From an uncultured Octadecabacter sp. (lineage in GTDB: Bacteria > Pseudomonadota > Alphaproteobacteria > Rhodobacterales > Rhodobacteraceae): a DNA stretch of 39,001 bases. How positions within the stretch are numbered: position 1 is the stretch's first letter; every line of letters begins with the position of its first letter. The notes under the pieces are model-generated. The model made no database searches and had not been told where the DNA came from. It was given only the letters and a program-made list of their open reading frames with translations. The position numbers and the translations under genes were made by a program. This document shows positions 25,727 to 33,975 of this stretch, piece by piece. The stretch is from positions 1-39,001 of the forward strand of contig CALAGN010000012.1 in the NCBI GenBank assembly GCA_937891785.1. Direction: 5' to 3'.

Positions 25727-26360
25727 AATAAAAGAAGAAAGCCTGTTCGAAGCGCCGCCAATGGCCGAACAGGAACGCATGATCGAGGCGATCTTGTTCG
25801 CCACTGCCGATCCGGTCACGATCAAGGAAATGGCAGGCCGGATGCCGCATGGCTGCGACCCTGCCGAAGCGCTGGTTCATCTGCGCAAACGCTTTGACGG
25901 GCGCGGTGTAAATGTGATCAAGGTCGGCGATGCTTGGGCGATCCGCACCGCGCCTGATCTGGGATTTTTGATGCAAAAAGAAACCGTCGAGGTGCGCAAA
26001 CTATCGCGCGCCGCGATCGAAACCTTGGCCATCGTCGCCTACCACCAACCCGTCACCCGCGCCGAGATCGAGGAAATTCGCGGTGTCTCGGTCAGTCGCG
26101 GCACCGTTGATCAGCTTATTGAAATGGAATGGATCAGGTTCGGGCGACGCAAGATGACACCGGGTCGACCCGTGACATTCGTGGTGACGCAGGAATTCCT
26201 TGATCACTTCGGCCTTGAAAACGCGCGCGACTTGCCGGGACTAAAGGAATTGCGTTCTGCCGGATTGCTGGAAAACCGCCCCCCGCCGGGGACGGGGTTT
26301 GAAGCCGGTGATACGGACGAGGGCGATGAGGACCAGACTGAGCTGTTCGAAGACGACTAG
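25719..26360 (+). CDS. scpB: Segregation and condensation protein B
   Basis: ScpB dimers bind ScpA in the SMC complex. The two winged-helix domains are visible: the first at about 18-90 (MIEAILFATADPVTIKEMA) and the second at about 95-175 (LSRAAIETLAIVAYHQPVTRAEIEEIRGV). The C-terminus is acidic (DTDEGDEDQTELFEDD). I start at 25719, overlapping the scpA stop by 8 bases; the frame is open back to 25533 but that would overlap scpA for 190 bases. 213 residues. Confidence 0.94.
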   Translation: MVEIKEESLFEAPPMAEQERMIEAILFATADPVTIKEMAGRMPHGCDPAEALVHLRKRFDGRGVNVIKVGDAWAIRTAPDLGFLMQKETVEVRKLSRAAIETLAIVAYHQPVTRAEIEEIRGVSVSRGTVDQLIEMEWIRFGRRKMTPGRPVTFVVTQEFLDHFGLENARDLPGLKELRSAGLLENRPPPGTGFEAGDTDEGDEDQTELFEDD

Positions 26361-26414
26361 CGCCACGAAATCGCCCAAGAGCAGTGCTACCAAGCTTGTG
26401 ATTTGGGAATTTGG

Positions 26415-26433
26415 GCAACATGTACTATGTTGC
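26415..26433. repeat. 7-base inverted repeat before the 67-aa gene
   Basis: GCAACAT-GTACT-ATGTTGC is a perfect 7-base inverted repeat with a 5-base spacer, 26 bases upstream of a small gene start. It could be an operator or an RNA hairpin in the leader; nothing decides which. Confidence 0.35.
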
Positions 26434-26459
26434 GAACTGAGCAGAATAAAGGACGTGCC

Positions 26460-26663
26460 ATGAATGCCGACCGCATAATTTCGATGATTCTTCGCAGATT
26501 GATGAACGCTGGTATCAACAAAGGGATCAATCTGGCCGCCAATCGTGGCCGCGATCCAAACGATATGACTGACGAGGAACGCACACTGGCCAAACAGGCG
26601 CGCGATAACGCCACGCGCGGCCGCAAGGCCATGCAGATGGGCCGTCGCATCGGGCGGTTTTGA
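26460..26663 (+). CDS. Small basic protein (67 aa), unknown function
   Basis: The protein begins MNADRIISMILRRLMNAGIN, an amphipathic, mildly hydrophobic stretch with a motif of Ile/Leu, Arg and Gly, followed by a charged middle (DPNDMTDEERTLAKQARDNA) and a basic tail (GRKAMQMGRRIGRF). It is not a confident membrane span. I recall similar short proteins in Rhodobacterales but cannot name a family. AAAGGACG precedes the ATG at 26460, which decides the start over 26403. Its stop is 3 bases from the convergent dcd stop. Confidence 0.65.
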   Translation: MNADRIISMILRRLMNAGINKGINLAANRGRDPNDMTDEERTLAKQARDNATRGRKAMQMGRRIGRF

Positions 26664-26666
26664 AGC

Positions 26667-27752
26667 CTAAGCTTTGAAATGCTTGGATAGTTTCAAGCCT
26701 TGACCCTGGTAATTTGACGCAATCTCGCGGCCATAAAGCTGCTGCGGGATTTCTGACATGCGTTCATAGACCAATCGCCCGACGATCTGGCCGTGTTCCA
26801 GCACAAACGGGGCCTCGTGGCAGCGCACTTCCAGCACCCCGCGTGATCCGGCACCACCCGCACCGTCCCAACCAAATCCAGGATCGAAAAAGCCCGCGTA
26901 ATGCACGCGAAATTCACCGACCATCGCCAGATAGGGCGCCATTTCGGCGGCTGTATCGGGTGGGATCGCAATCGCTTCGCGGCTCACCAAAATATAGAAT
27001 GCGCCGGGGTCAAGGATGATCCAGCCATCGGTGGTGCGGACTTCCTCCCAGAAATCGGCGGCGCGATAATGCGCCAATTTGCCCAGATCAATCACGCCGG
27101 TATGCGGCTTGGCGCGGTAACCGACCAGATCGTCGACATGCGGTTTCAGATCGACAGAAAAGCCCAGACCATCGGAAATTGCCGCGTCGCCGCTCACGAT
27201 TGGTGATTTGGCGTGTAGCGCGCGCAGGTCATCGTCACTGATCACGGTTTTGCCGACGCGAAAGATGATCTGGTTTAGCATCTGCCCCGCAGCTGCAATT
27301 ACCGAAAACGACTGCGGACAAATCTCGACGTAAAGGGGGCCGGTGTAGGCATCTGGCACGCGATCAAATTCGGTACCACGGTCGGTGATGATCCGTGTGA
27401 GCAGATCAAGCCGCCCGATGGAAGATTTTGCGCTGGCGGCGCCGGATGTGCCAGCGGGCAGGGCAAGGGATTCCATCAAAGGCACTACATAGACGCAGCC
27501 CTTTTCCAGCACCGCCCCATCGCTCAGGTCAATCTCGTGCATCTGGAAATCGGCCATGCGTTGCGCAACGGTGCGGTTGCGCCCTGCAAGGAAGGATGCG
27601 CGCACGCGGTAGGCCTTCGTGCCAAGGCGAAGATCGAGTGACGCAGGCTGAATTTGCGCCTGCGCAATTGGTGCACTGGCAGTGATGGCGCCAGTCGCGA
27701 TCATAACTTGCATTTGACGATCCGAAAGAACACCGGAATTGAGCATGATCAT
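26667..27752 (-). CDS. dcd: 2'-deoxycytidine 5'-triphosphate deaminase, long form
   Basis: Dcd deaminates dCTP to dUTP, feeding dTTP synthesis, and belongs to the dUTPase fold. The 361 residues are nearly twice E. coli Dcd (193). The first half holds SAKSSIGRLDLLTRI, the active-site Ser/Arg segment near 108-118. The second half holds a separate dUTPase-like core, HYAGFFDPGFGWDG and GVLEVRCHEAPFVLEHGQ, resembling DPG and the Glu-containing strand. The two halves look like a fused duplication in which each carries part of the signature. Start at 27752 or 27746; I take the first. Confidence 0.88.
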   Translation of the reverse strand: MIMLNSGVLSDRQMQVMIATGAITASAPIAQAQIQPASLDLRLGTKAYRVRASFLAGRNRTVAQRMADFQMHEIDLSDGAVLEKGCVYVVPLMESLALPAGTSGAASAKSSIGRLDLLTRIITDRGTEFDRVPDAYTGPLYVEICPQSFSVIAAAGQMLNQIIFRVGKTVISDDDLRALHAKSPIVSGDAAISDGLGFSVDLKPHVDDLVGYRAKPHTGVIDLGKLAHYRAADFWEEVRTTDGWIILDPGAFYILVSREAIAIPPDTAAEMAPYLAMVGEFRVHYAGFFDPGFGWDGAGGAGSRGVLEVRCHEAPFVLEHGQIVGRLVYERMSEIPQQLYGREIASNYQGQGLKLSKHFKA

Positions 27753-27770
27753 TCTGCCTTTCGCTTGCGC

Positions 27771-27810
27771 AAAAACAAAACGCCCGCAGCGCTGTTGCGC
27801 GAACGGGCGG
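27771..27810 (-). terminator. Rho-independent terminator after tRNA-Pro
   Basis: On the minus strand, CGCCCG pairs with CGGGCG with an inner GCGC-AACA-GCGC stem, directly followed by TTTTGTTTTT. It begins 7 bases after the tRNA 3' end and so ends tRNA-Pro transcription before dcd. Confidence 0.85.
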
Positions 27811-27816
27811 TTATGT

Positions 27817-27893
27817 TGGTCGGGCTAGCAGGACTCGAACCTGCGACCTTCCGTCCCCCAGACGGACGCGCTACCAGACTGCGCCATAGCCCG
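27817..27893 (-). tRNA. tRNA-Pro, anticodon GGG
   Basis: A 77-base cloverleaf reads on the minus strand. The acceptor arms CGGGCTA and TAGCCCG pair fully, the discriminator is A, and the CCA end is encoded. The D loop has AGTCTGGTAG, the anticodon stem CCGTC/GACGG encloses TGGGGGA with anticodon GGG, and the T arm is GCAGGTTCGAATCCTGC. It decodes CCC (and CCU by wobble). Confidence 0.97.
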
Positions 27894-27975
27894 ACTAAGG
27901 CGTCTTCATACTGGATTTTTGCCCGTGGGCAAGCCGCAATTGCGATTTCTTTGCCTGTGTCAACGGGGAGCCGTG

Positions 27976-28638
27976 TCAGTTGCGCGCCATGCGATCACGC
28001 AGGGCTTCGAGGCGGGCCACAAGCGGGGCAATCTCGGCTGCTTTGCGGCGCACAAGGCCGGGTCTTGCACGCCGCAAGAGCCGTTGTATGCGCGGCGGCG
28101 CCTTCATATCATCATCCATAGGATCGTCTGGGATATTGGCCAAAAGGGCCGCGTGAAGTGCACTCGGAGCCTTGGGGGCAGCGTCCGCAGTATGCGCAGG
28201 CGCATCGGCAACCGGCTTGGAAAGTGGCACGACGTTATCGTCTGTTTTGGCACTGGCCGCATCGAGCGCTGGCGTTGGACTTGGCGAAGTGGTTTCAGCA
28301 CTAACCTTGGGTGCTTGATCGGGTTGGTATTTGAGGGTGATGTCCATGGCGGCGGCGGGTGTATCCGGTTTCGGGCCATGGTCGGCCACATGGCCCACGC
28401 CCTGTTCGCGCAGCAACTTTTGCACGCCTTTGATGGTCATGCCTTCGTCGTGCAGCAGGGTCTTGATACCGCCCAGCAGGGCCATGTCATCGGGGCGGTA
28501 GTAGCGCCGCCCTCCGGCGCGCTTTACGGGTTTGATCTGACTGAATTTGCTTTCCCAAAACCGTAACACATGGGCGGGCGTATCCAGCCAAGTCGCGACC
28601 TCGCTGATCGTGCGAAAGGCTTCCCGAGACTTGCTCAC
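27976..28638 (-). CDS. MerR-family transcriptional regulator
   Basis: The N-terminal 75 residues are a MerR winged helix ([22 protein letters not shown], then [14 protein letters not shown]), followed by a helix typical of the family. Beyond about residue 95 the protein is long, proline/alanine-rich and low-complexity (residues 92-165), ending in a basic helical tail ([17 protein letters not shown]). No effector-binding cysteines are visible, so metal sensing is unlikely. It starts 12 bases after ihfA. This ihfA-merR pairing before a tRNA is a common alphaproteobacterial arrangement. Targets are unknown. Confidence 0.88.
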   Translation of the reverse strand: MSKSREAFRTISEVATWLDTPAHVLRFWESKFSQIKPVKRAGGRRYYRPDDMALLGGIKTLLHDEGMTIKGVQKLLREQGVGHVADHGPKPDTPAAAMDITLKYQPDQAPKVSAETTSPSPTPALDAASAKTDDNVVPLSKPVADAPAHTADAAPKAPSALHAALLANIPDDPMDDDMKAPPRIQRLLRRARPGLVRRKAAEIAPLVARLEALRDRMARN

Positions 28639-28650
28639 GCCTGTGTCCCC

Positions 28651-28953
28651 TTAGCTCTTGTTGCCAGTGGCAACGCGGCCTTTCATCAGGTGCGATGGGC
28701 GAAAGGTCAGGACGCGGCGCGGATGAATCGGCACCTCTTCACCGGTCTTCGGGTTGCGGCCAATCCGGGCTGCCTTGGCGCGTACCGAGAACGTCCCAAA
28801 GGACGATATCTTGACAGCTTCACCGCGCACAAGCGCATCAGACACATGTGTCAGCACACTTTCCACAAGATCGGCGCTGTCGTTGCGTGAGAGACCAACT
28901 TCGGCATGGACAGCTTCGGCTAGATCCATGCGTGTGAGTGTCTTATCGACCAT
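28651..28953 (-). CDS. ihfA: Integration host factor subunit alpha
   Basis: IHF alpha pairs with IHF beta to bend DNA sharply at specific sites. The 100 residues carry the HU/IHF signature: [21 protein letters not shown], with the intercalating proline in RNPKTGE, then RRVLTFRPS. The start at 28953 follows AAGGGGA, and the protein begins [15 protein letters not shown], the expected family start. The frame is open to 29091 without function. The acidic [10 protein letters not shown] in the N-terminal helix is typical of the alpha subunit. fabH is upstream and merR downstream on the same strand. Confidence 0.95.
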   Translation of the reverse strand: MVDKTLTRMDLAEAVHAEVGLSRNDSADLVESVLTHVSDALVRGEAVKISSFGTFSVRAKAARIGRNPKTGEEVPIHPRRVLTFRPSHLMKGRVATGNKS

Positions 28954-29047
28954 GATTATCCCCTTGTTATGCAGAGACATTAGGCGGGTTGTAAATTCAG
29001 AGTCAATATCAAGGGCTTGCGCCGTGCAATTAAAGGGCAAGTTATCG

Positions 29048-30022
29048 CTACCAGCGCAGCACAACCGCACCCCATGCAAGCCCGCCGCCAATCGCTTCGG
29101 TCACCACAAGATCGCCGCGTTTGATCTTCCCGTTGGCAACACCAACCGACAGGGCCAGCGGGATCGAGGCCGCGGATGTATTGCCGTGGTCCTGCACAGT
29201 CACGACTACGCGGTCCATGCCCACGCCCAGCTTCTTGGCGGTGGATTGAATGATGCGGATGTTGGCCTGATGCGGCACGACCCAATCCACGTCATCGGCT
29301 GACAATCCAACCTTATCAAGCGCGGTGTGGGCGGTCTGCGCCAGCTTTTCGACGGCATGGCGGAAGACTTCTTTGCCCTGCATCCGCAAAACGCCGGTGT
29401 TTTGCGTGGCAACGCCGCCGTCGACATACAAAAGGTCACGGTAGCGCCCGTCTGAATTCAGGTCGGTGGCAAGGATGCCGCGATCGGCGGAATCACCGTT
29501 GCCCGGCGCCGCTTCAAGGATCAAAGCGCCCGCACCGTCGCCGAACAACACGCAGGTGCCGCGGTCTGTCCAGTCCATGATCCGGCTAAAGGTTTCGGCC
29601 CCGATCACCAAAACGCGGGAGGCCTGACCAGACAAAATAAGCGCGTTCGCTTGGGAAAGCGCAAACACAAATCCGGCACAAACCGCTTGTATATCAAAGG
29701 CATAGCCCGTGGTGTTGCCGATTTTGGCTTGCACCATCGTCGCGGCGGAAGGGAATGTGTTGTCAGCCGTCGACGTCGCCAGAATGATTGCGTCGATGTC
29801 GGCGCCCGTCAGGCCCGCATCCGCAAGGGCGGCATTGGCGGCATGTGTCGCAAGGTCCGATGTGGTCTCGCCTTCGGCCGCGAAATGACGGCGTTCGATG
29901 CCAGACCGCGTCCTGATCCATTCGTCCGTGGTGTCGAGCGTCGCTTCGAATTCTGAATTTTCAACGGTGCGTGCAGGCAGGTAGTGCCCGACGCCTTTGA
30001 CCACGGCGCGAAGTGTTGTCAT
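29048..30022 (-). CDS. fabH: Beta-ketoacyl-ACP synthase III
   Basis: FabH condenses acetyl-CoA with malonyl-ACP to start fatty-acid synthesis. The catalytic triad is complete: C115 in [13 protein letters not shown]251 in [10 protein letters not shown] and N281 in DHGNTSAAS. The 324 residues match the family. Its ATG overlaps the plsX stop by 4 bases (ATGA), so the two are translationally coupled: plsX makes acyl-phosphate for phospholipid synthesis and fabH starts the acyl chain. Confidence 0.96.
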   Translation of the reverse strand: MTTLRAVVKGVGHYLPARTVENSEFEATLDTTDEWIRTRSGIERRHFAAEGETTSDLATHAANAALADAGLTGADIDAIILATSTADNTFPSAATMVQAKIGNTTGYAFDIQAVCAGFVFALSQANALILSGQASRVLVIGAETFSRIMDWTDRGTCVLFGDGAGALILEAAPGNGDSADRGILATDLNSDGRYRDLLYVDGGVATQNTGVLRMQGKEVFRHAVEKLAQTAHTALDKVGLSADDVDWVVPHQANIRIIQSTAKKLGVGMDRVVVTVQDHGNTSAASIPLALSVGVANGKIKRGDLVVTEAIGGGLAWGAVVLRW

Positions 30023-31170
30023 GTGTTGCCTTTGCCCTTTGGTTCATCCGCCGCCTTTGACGGCGCGTCCTCTTGGCCCACATCTTGGGCGAGTGCGGCG
30101 GCAGATGCAACGCGTGCAGCAAGCCGTTCCGTAAAGCCCGATTTGGCAAGTTGGTAGGCAAGACTGAGGGCCGCGGCAACGCCCGTAGCATCGGCAGATC
30201 CGTGGCTTTTGATTACTGTGCCATTGAGGCCCAGAAATACCCCGCCATTGACGCGGCGCGGGTCGATGCGTTTCTTGAACCGGCCAAGCGAGGTCATCGC
30301 GAGCAGGGCGGCAATGCGCGACAGCGGTGTTTTCTTAAACGCCTGTTTAAGCAGATCGGAAATCAGATTCGCTATGCCTTCGCCGGTTTTCAGCGCAACA
30401 TTGCCGGTAAATCCGTCCGTGACGATCACATCGACGCGGTTAGAGGGAAGATCACCGCCTTCGACGAATCCGATGTATTCAAAATTGCCGCGTGGTGCAG
30501 CGCTACCGATCAGATCATGAGCAACTTTTAATTCCGCGCGACCTTTGTGTTCTTCGACGCCGACGTTCAGCAGGCCCACGCGGGGTCGTGCAATGCCAAG
30601 GCCGTTGCGCGCATAAGATGCGCCCATCAATGCATAGGTTAGCAAATCGTCCTGATCAGCACGAATATCGGCGCCGGCATCCAGCATGACGTTAAAGCCG
30701 GACGGATTACGCGAGGGCCAAAGGCAGGCAATCGCCGGGCGGTTCACGCCATCGACTTTGCGCAGACGCACCATCGACACGGCCATCAGTGCGCCGGTAT
30801 TGCCACAACTGACACAGACCGCCGCGTCGCCGCTGCGCACCGCGTCAATTGCCGACCACATCGAGGTTTTCTTGCCGTGGCGCATGACATGCGTTGGCTT
30901 GTCGGTCATTGCCACAACATCGGGGGCATCGCGCACTTCGACCCGTTTTCCAAAGCGACGTTTTGCGACCAAATCGTCCAGTTCTGCCTTGCGGCCATGC
31001 AGAATCGCGTGGGCGTCAGGTTTATCGGCTAGAAAAAGCGCAAGGCCCGCAACAACCGTTGCAGGCCCGTTATCGCCGCCCATGGCGTCGATGCTTAGAA
31101 TAACAGCTTGGCCGTGGTCCCCGTCTTGGGCCGCGCGCGGATCGTTGTCCGTCGTCAGGGCAGAGGACAT
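30019..31170 (-). CDS. plsX: Phosphate acyltransferase PlsX
   Basis: PlsX turns acyl-ACP into acyl-phosphate, the donor for glycerol-3-phosphate acylation by PlsY. The start motif ILSIDAMGGDNGP (about 24-36) and later DVIVTDGFTGNVALKTGEG are family markers. The 383 residues include a short N-terminal extension (MSSALTTDNDPRAAQDG) and a C-terminal acidic/basic tail absent from some homologues. It begins 9 bases after rpmF and overlaps fabH at its end. Confidence 0.95.
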   Translation of the reverse strand: MSSALTTDNDPRAAQDGDHGQAVILSIDAMGGDNGPATVVAGLALFLADKPDAHAILHGRKAELDDLVAKRRFGKRVEVRDAPDVVAMTDKPTHVMRHGKKTSMWSAIDAVRSGDAAVCVSCGNTGALMAVSMVRLRKVDGVNRPAIACLWPSRNPSGFNVMLDAGADIRADQDDLLTYALMGASYARNGLGIARPRVGLLNVGVEEHKGRAELKVAHDLIGSAAPRGNFEYIGFVEGGDLPSNRVDVIVTDGFTGNVALKTGEGIANLISDLLKQAFKKTPLSRIAALLAMTSLGRFKKRIDPRRVNGGVFLGLNGTVIKSHGSADATGVAAALSLAYQLAKSGFTERLAARVASAAALAQDVGQEDAPSKAADEPKGKGNT

Positions 31171-31179
31171 GGCGAGCTC

Positions 31180-31386
31180 TTAGGCCGCGTCTTCGTCGAG
31201 ATCAATCTCGGTTGCCATCGCAACAACTTCGCGATCAGCATATTTGCCGCAGGATGGGCAAACATGATGCGGGCGCTTGAGTTCGCCGCAGCTTGAGCAT
31301 TCGTTCGGGTTTGCAGCCACGAGAGAGTCATGTGCGCGGCGGTTGTTGCGGCGCGACTTGGATACTTTGTTCTGCTGGACAGCCAT
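31180..31386 (-). CDS. rpmF: 50S ribosomal protein L32
   Basis: L32 is a small zinc-finger protein of the large subunit. The start [20 protein letters not shown] is typical, and [20 protein letters not shown] gives two CxxC knuckles at about 29-32 and 45-48, so zinc binding is likely. The 68 residues include an acidic tail (EIDLDEDAA). It sits between yceD and plsX, the widely conserved order. Confidence 0.97.
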   Translation of the reverse strand: MAVQQNKVSKSRRNNRRAHDSLVAANPNECSSCGELKRPHHVCPSCGKYADREVVAMATEIDLDEDAA

Positions 31387-31560
31387 GTCACAACCTTTGA
31401 TTTCGGGGGCGCATGGCCCGTGTTTTCTGCACGATACGCGCAGCCTTGCGGCGTCTTAGGACATCTGAGCATGCCCTTCAAGCCACCATATGAAAGAGGC
31501 CGCGAACATAGTGCGATTCCGCGCAAGCGCAACCACTTTTGCCCACTGCCTAAGTGTGCC

Positions 31561-32118
31561 TCATTCGCCCTTTTTTTCCAAGTTGTTACGCAGGTCTGCA
31601 AGGCCTGCAAACGGACGTGTATCTTCGTCGGTCATCGGGGCCTTACCCGGTTCAGTGAAAATGGCGTGTTGCACAGCAGCACCTTGGGAGCGTGGATAGG
31701 CTGGAAGGGCCAGTGCCAGTGCCTCGGTCATCACAGCGAAAAGATCAAGGATTTCGGGCGCGCGTTCGGTGGTTTCATCCTCCGGCATTTCGACTTCCTC
31801 GCCTTCGATCTGATCCAGCTGCACCACATATGAGCGCGTCACGGTTTCGTCGATACGGGTCGTCACCGGATTAAGCGTGATCACGCAGGGCTGCACCACG
31901 GTCGTACCAAGATCGACCGCAAGGTGCCAGTCGCGCCGCCCAACAGGCGACAAGCTGCCCGCAAAGCGCAATTTGCGAATGACACTGATTCCAAGCGTTT
32001 CGGCCAGGGCGGCGCGTGCCTTGGCGTCCGGCTCAAGCAAAATACGGGTTTCACGCCGGTTTGGAAGGTCCGAAAGGCGGATTTGTGATGGTGTCTCGTT
32101 AGACATTAGCGCATCCAT
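31561..32118 (-). CDS. DUF177 (YceD) family protein
   Basis: DUF177 proteins accompany rpmF in most proteobacteria and are thought to act in 23S rRNA maturation or processing. This protein has 185 residues, with the conserved LAVDLGTTVVQPCVITLNPVTTRID segment around 65-90 and the acidic EGEEVEMPEDETTERAPEILDL that follows. The ATG at 32118 (MDALMSNETPSQ) is used; one at 32106 is possible. The gene is 174 bases before rpmF and divergent from bamE. Confidence 0.88.
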   Translation of the reverse strand: MDALMSNETPSQIRLSDLPNRRETRILLEPDAKARAALAETLGISVIRKLRFAGSLSPVGRRDWHLAVDLGTTVVQPCVITLNPVTTRIDETVTRSYVVQLDQIEGEEVEMPEDETTERAPEILDLFAVMTEALALALPAYPRSQGAAVQHAIFTEPGKAPMTDEDTRPFAGLADLRNNLEKKGE

Positions 32119-32188
32119 TCTTGAACATGGGCCGTTTCATGATGTAAGCCGGATAAAAGGCATCACAAGCCATGGCAAGGGGTCACTC

Positions 32189-32674
32189 ATGAGCATCATC
32201 GGCAGTATCACTGGCGCGAAAACGCGAATACGTATTCTGCGCGGCACTGCGGTGCTGGCATTGGTCACAGTTGTTGGCTGCTCTGCGCAGTTCAGAAACC
32301 ACGGCTTTGCCCCCAGCGACGCGCAGCTTGCCGAAGTCATCGTTGGCGTCGATACTCGGAGTTCAGTGGCCGAAGCGATCGGCGCACCCACGGCAGGCGG
32401 TGTCTTGAATGGTGGCGGTTTTTATTACGTGCAAAGCCGCTGGCGGCATTTCGCCTTTATGGCCCCCGACGAGATTGGGCGCGAAGTCGTTGCGATTACC
32501 TTTGATAGTGCGGAGGTTGTCCAAAACGTCGAACGCTTTGGCCTTGAAGACGGGCAGGTGGTTTCCCTGTCGCGTCGTGTGACCCAAGACAACGTGCGTG
32601 ACACGACCTTTATCCGTCAGTTGCTGGGCGATCTTGGCCGCTTTGATGCAGGTAGTTTCCTTGGTGAAAGCTAA
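32189..32674 (+). CDS. bamE: BamE-family outer-membrane lipoprotein
   Basis: BamE is a lipoprotein of the BAM complex that inserts beta-barrels in the outer membrane. The precursor begins MSIIGSITGAKTRIRILRG and carries the lipobox VVGC in ALVTVVGCSAQF, so it is lipidated at that cysteine. The SmpA/OmlA core includes LAEVIVGVDTRSSVAEAIGAPT and GGGFYYVQSRW. The 161-residue start at 32189 follows AAGGGG; the frame is open back to 31877 through yceD. It is divergent from yceD, the common layout. Confidence 0.9.
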   Translation: MSIIGSITGAKTRIRILRGTAVLALVTVVGCSAQFRNHGFAPSDAQLAEVIVGVDTRSSVAEAIGAPTAGGVLNGGGFYYVQSRWRHFAFMAPDEIGREVVAITFDSAEVVQNVERFGLEDGQVVSLSRRVTQDNVRDTTFIRQLLGDLGRFDAGSFLGES

Positions 32675-32714
32675 GACCGGTTGCGCTGCCAGCGGCGATG
32701 CCTAGGCTGAGAAC

Positions 32715-33494
32715 ATGGGCAAATTGAACAATGACATACGGCGCGGCGCTCTTTTGCAAAAAGGGCGCTACGTCGCGCGTTTTGGCGACGGCGCGGATGA
32801 TCTGCTGGCCGCGCAAGCGCTGCGCTATCGCTGCTTTGTGAATCTGGGCGGGGCGATTGTGTCGTGCGATGGCTATGACTGCGACAGCTTTGATGACGGC
32901 TGCACCCATGTGCTGATCAACGACTGCGTCAGCGGCGATCTGGTCTGCTGTTTCCGGCTTCTGTCGCTGAAAAATGGTGCAGAGATAAACACAAGCTATG
33001 CCGCGCAATTCTATGATTTATCAGGATTAAATGCAGTAGTCACCCCGATGATTGAGGTCGGGCGGTTTTGTATGTCGCCTGACGTTGCTGACGGTGATGT
33101 CTTACGTTTGGCGTGGGGCGCTTTGGCGCGGGTTGTTGATGATCGCGGGGCCAAGCTTTTGTTCGGCTGTTCGTCTTTTGCAGGGGTGGATCAGGCGGTC
33201 GCACGGGACTCTTTTGCGATGCTGCGCGATGGTCATCTGGCGCCGGTTGATTGGGCGCCGCAGGTCAAAGCAGACGAAACGGTTCGGTTTTCCGATTGTG
33301 GCGCTCTTAAGGATCGCACAGCGGCCCTGCGGGCGATGCCGTCGCTTTTGCGCAGCTATCTGGCGATGGGGGGGTGGGTCAGTGATCACGCGGTGATTGA
33401 CCGCGCGATGAACACGATGCACGTCTTTACTGGGCTTGAAATTGACGCGGTGCCACCGGCCCGCGCGGCGGCCCTGCGAGCGCTGGCTACATAA
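32715..33494 (+). CDS. olsB: L-ornithine N(alpha)-acyltransferase
   Basis: OlsB adds a 3-hydroxyacyl chain to ornithine, first step of ornithine lipid synthesis. It is a GNAT-fold enzyme: ALRYRCFVNLGG and later IEVGRFCMSPDVADGDVLRLAWGAL (about 115-140) are family markers. The 259 residues match. In many relatives the acyltransferase olsA follows; here the next gene is convergent sufT, overlapping by 8 bases, so olsA must lie elsewhere or is absent. Confidence 0.87.
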   Translation: MGKLNNDIRRGALLQKGRYVARFGDGADDLLAAQALRYRCFVNLGGAIVSCDGYDCDSFDDGCTHVLINDCVSGDLVCCFRLLSLKNGAEINTSYAAQFYDLSGLNAVVTPMIEVGRFCMSPDVADGDVLRLAWGALARVVDDRGAKLLFGCSSFAGVDQAVARDSFAMLRDGHLAPVDWAPQVKADETVRFSDCGALKDRTAALRAMPSLLRSYLAMGGWVSDHAVIDRAMNTMHVFTGLEIDAVPPARAAALRALAT

Positions 33495-33849
33495 AACCCA
33501 GCTCAAGGCGGGCTTCGTCGCTCATCATGTCCATACCCCACTGCGGCTCAAACGTCATGGCCACATCGACCTGTTTGACGCCGGGCAGGGGTTCGATCGC
33601 ATCGGCAACCCAGCCGGGCATTTCGCCCGCGACAGGGCAGCCTGGTGCGGTGAGGGTCATTATCACATTCACCTCCGAGGCGTCATTGATGTCGATCGTA
33701 TAGATCAGGCCAAGATCATAAATATTCACAGGGATTTCAGGATCATAGACCGAACGAATAGCCATCACGATATCCTCGTAAAGCGGATGATCAGTGGTTG
33801 AGGGCGCGATCAGTGGCGTGCCTTCCATTTGGGTGTCTTGCTCGGTCAT
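33487..33849 (-). CDS. sufT: SufT/DUF59-family Fe-S assembly protein
   Basis: The MIP18/DUF59 domain (about 25-110) includes VYDPEIPVNIYDLGLIYTI and TLTAPGCPVAGEMPGWV, whose cysteine (about C71) is the conserved one. The family aids iron-sulphur cluster transfer in the SUF pathway. The 120 residues end GMDMMSDEARLELGFM, a typical tail. It is usually within the suf operon; here it is alone, divergent from tgt and convergent with olsB. The symbol is by similarity. Confidence 0.85.
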   Translation of the reverse strand: MTEQDTQMEGTPLIAPSTTDHPLYEDIVMAIRSVYDPEIPVNIYDLGLIYTIDINDASEVNVIMTLTAPGCPVAGEMPGWVADAIEPLPGVKQVDVAMTFEPQWGMDMMSDEARLELGFM

Positions 33850-33975
33850 AACGGCCTCTTTTATTCCTGACTGTTCATATAGGGTTTAAGGCTGTGCAGG
33901 TAAAGGGGCAGGCATTACCCTTCCCATTTGCGCGACCTTGGGTCATATGAGCGCCAAACTCAGAGGTCTGCACGC

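Noticed and set aside
27817-27893. tRNA-Pro as a mobile-element attachment site
   Set aside because: No integrase, direct repeat of the tRNA 3' end or foreign cargo lies on either side.
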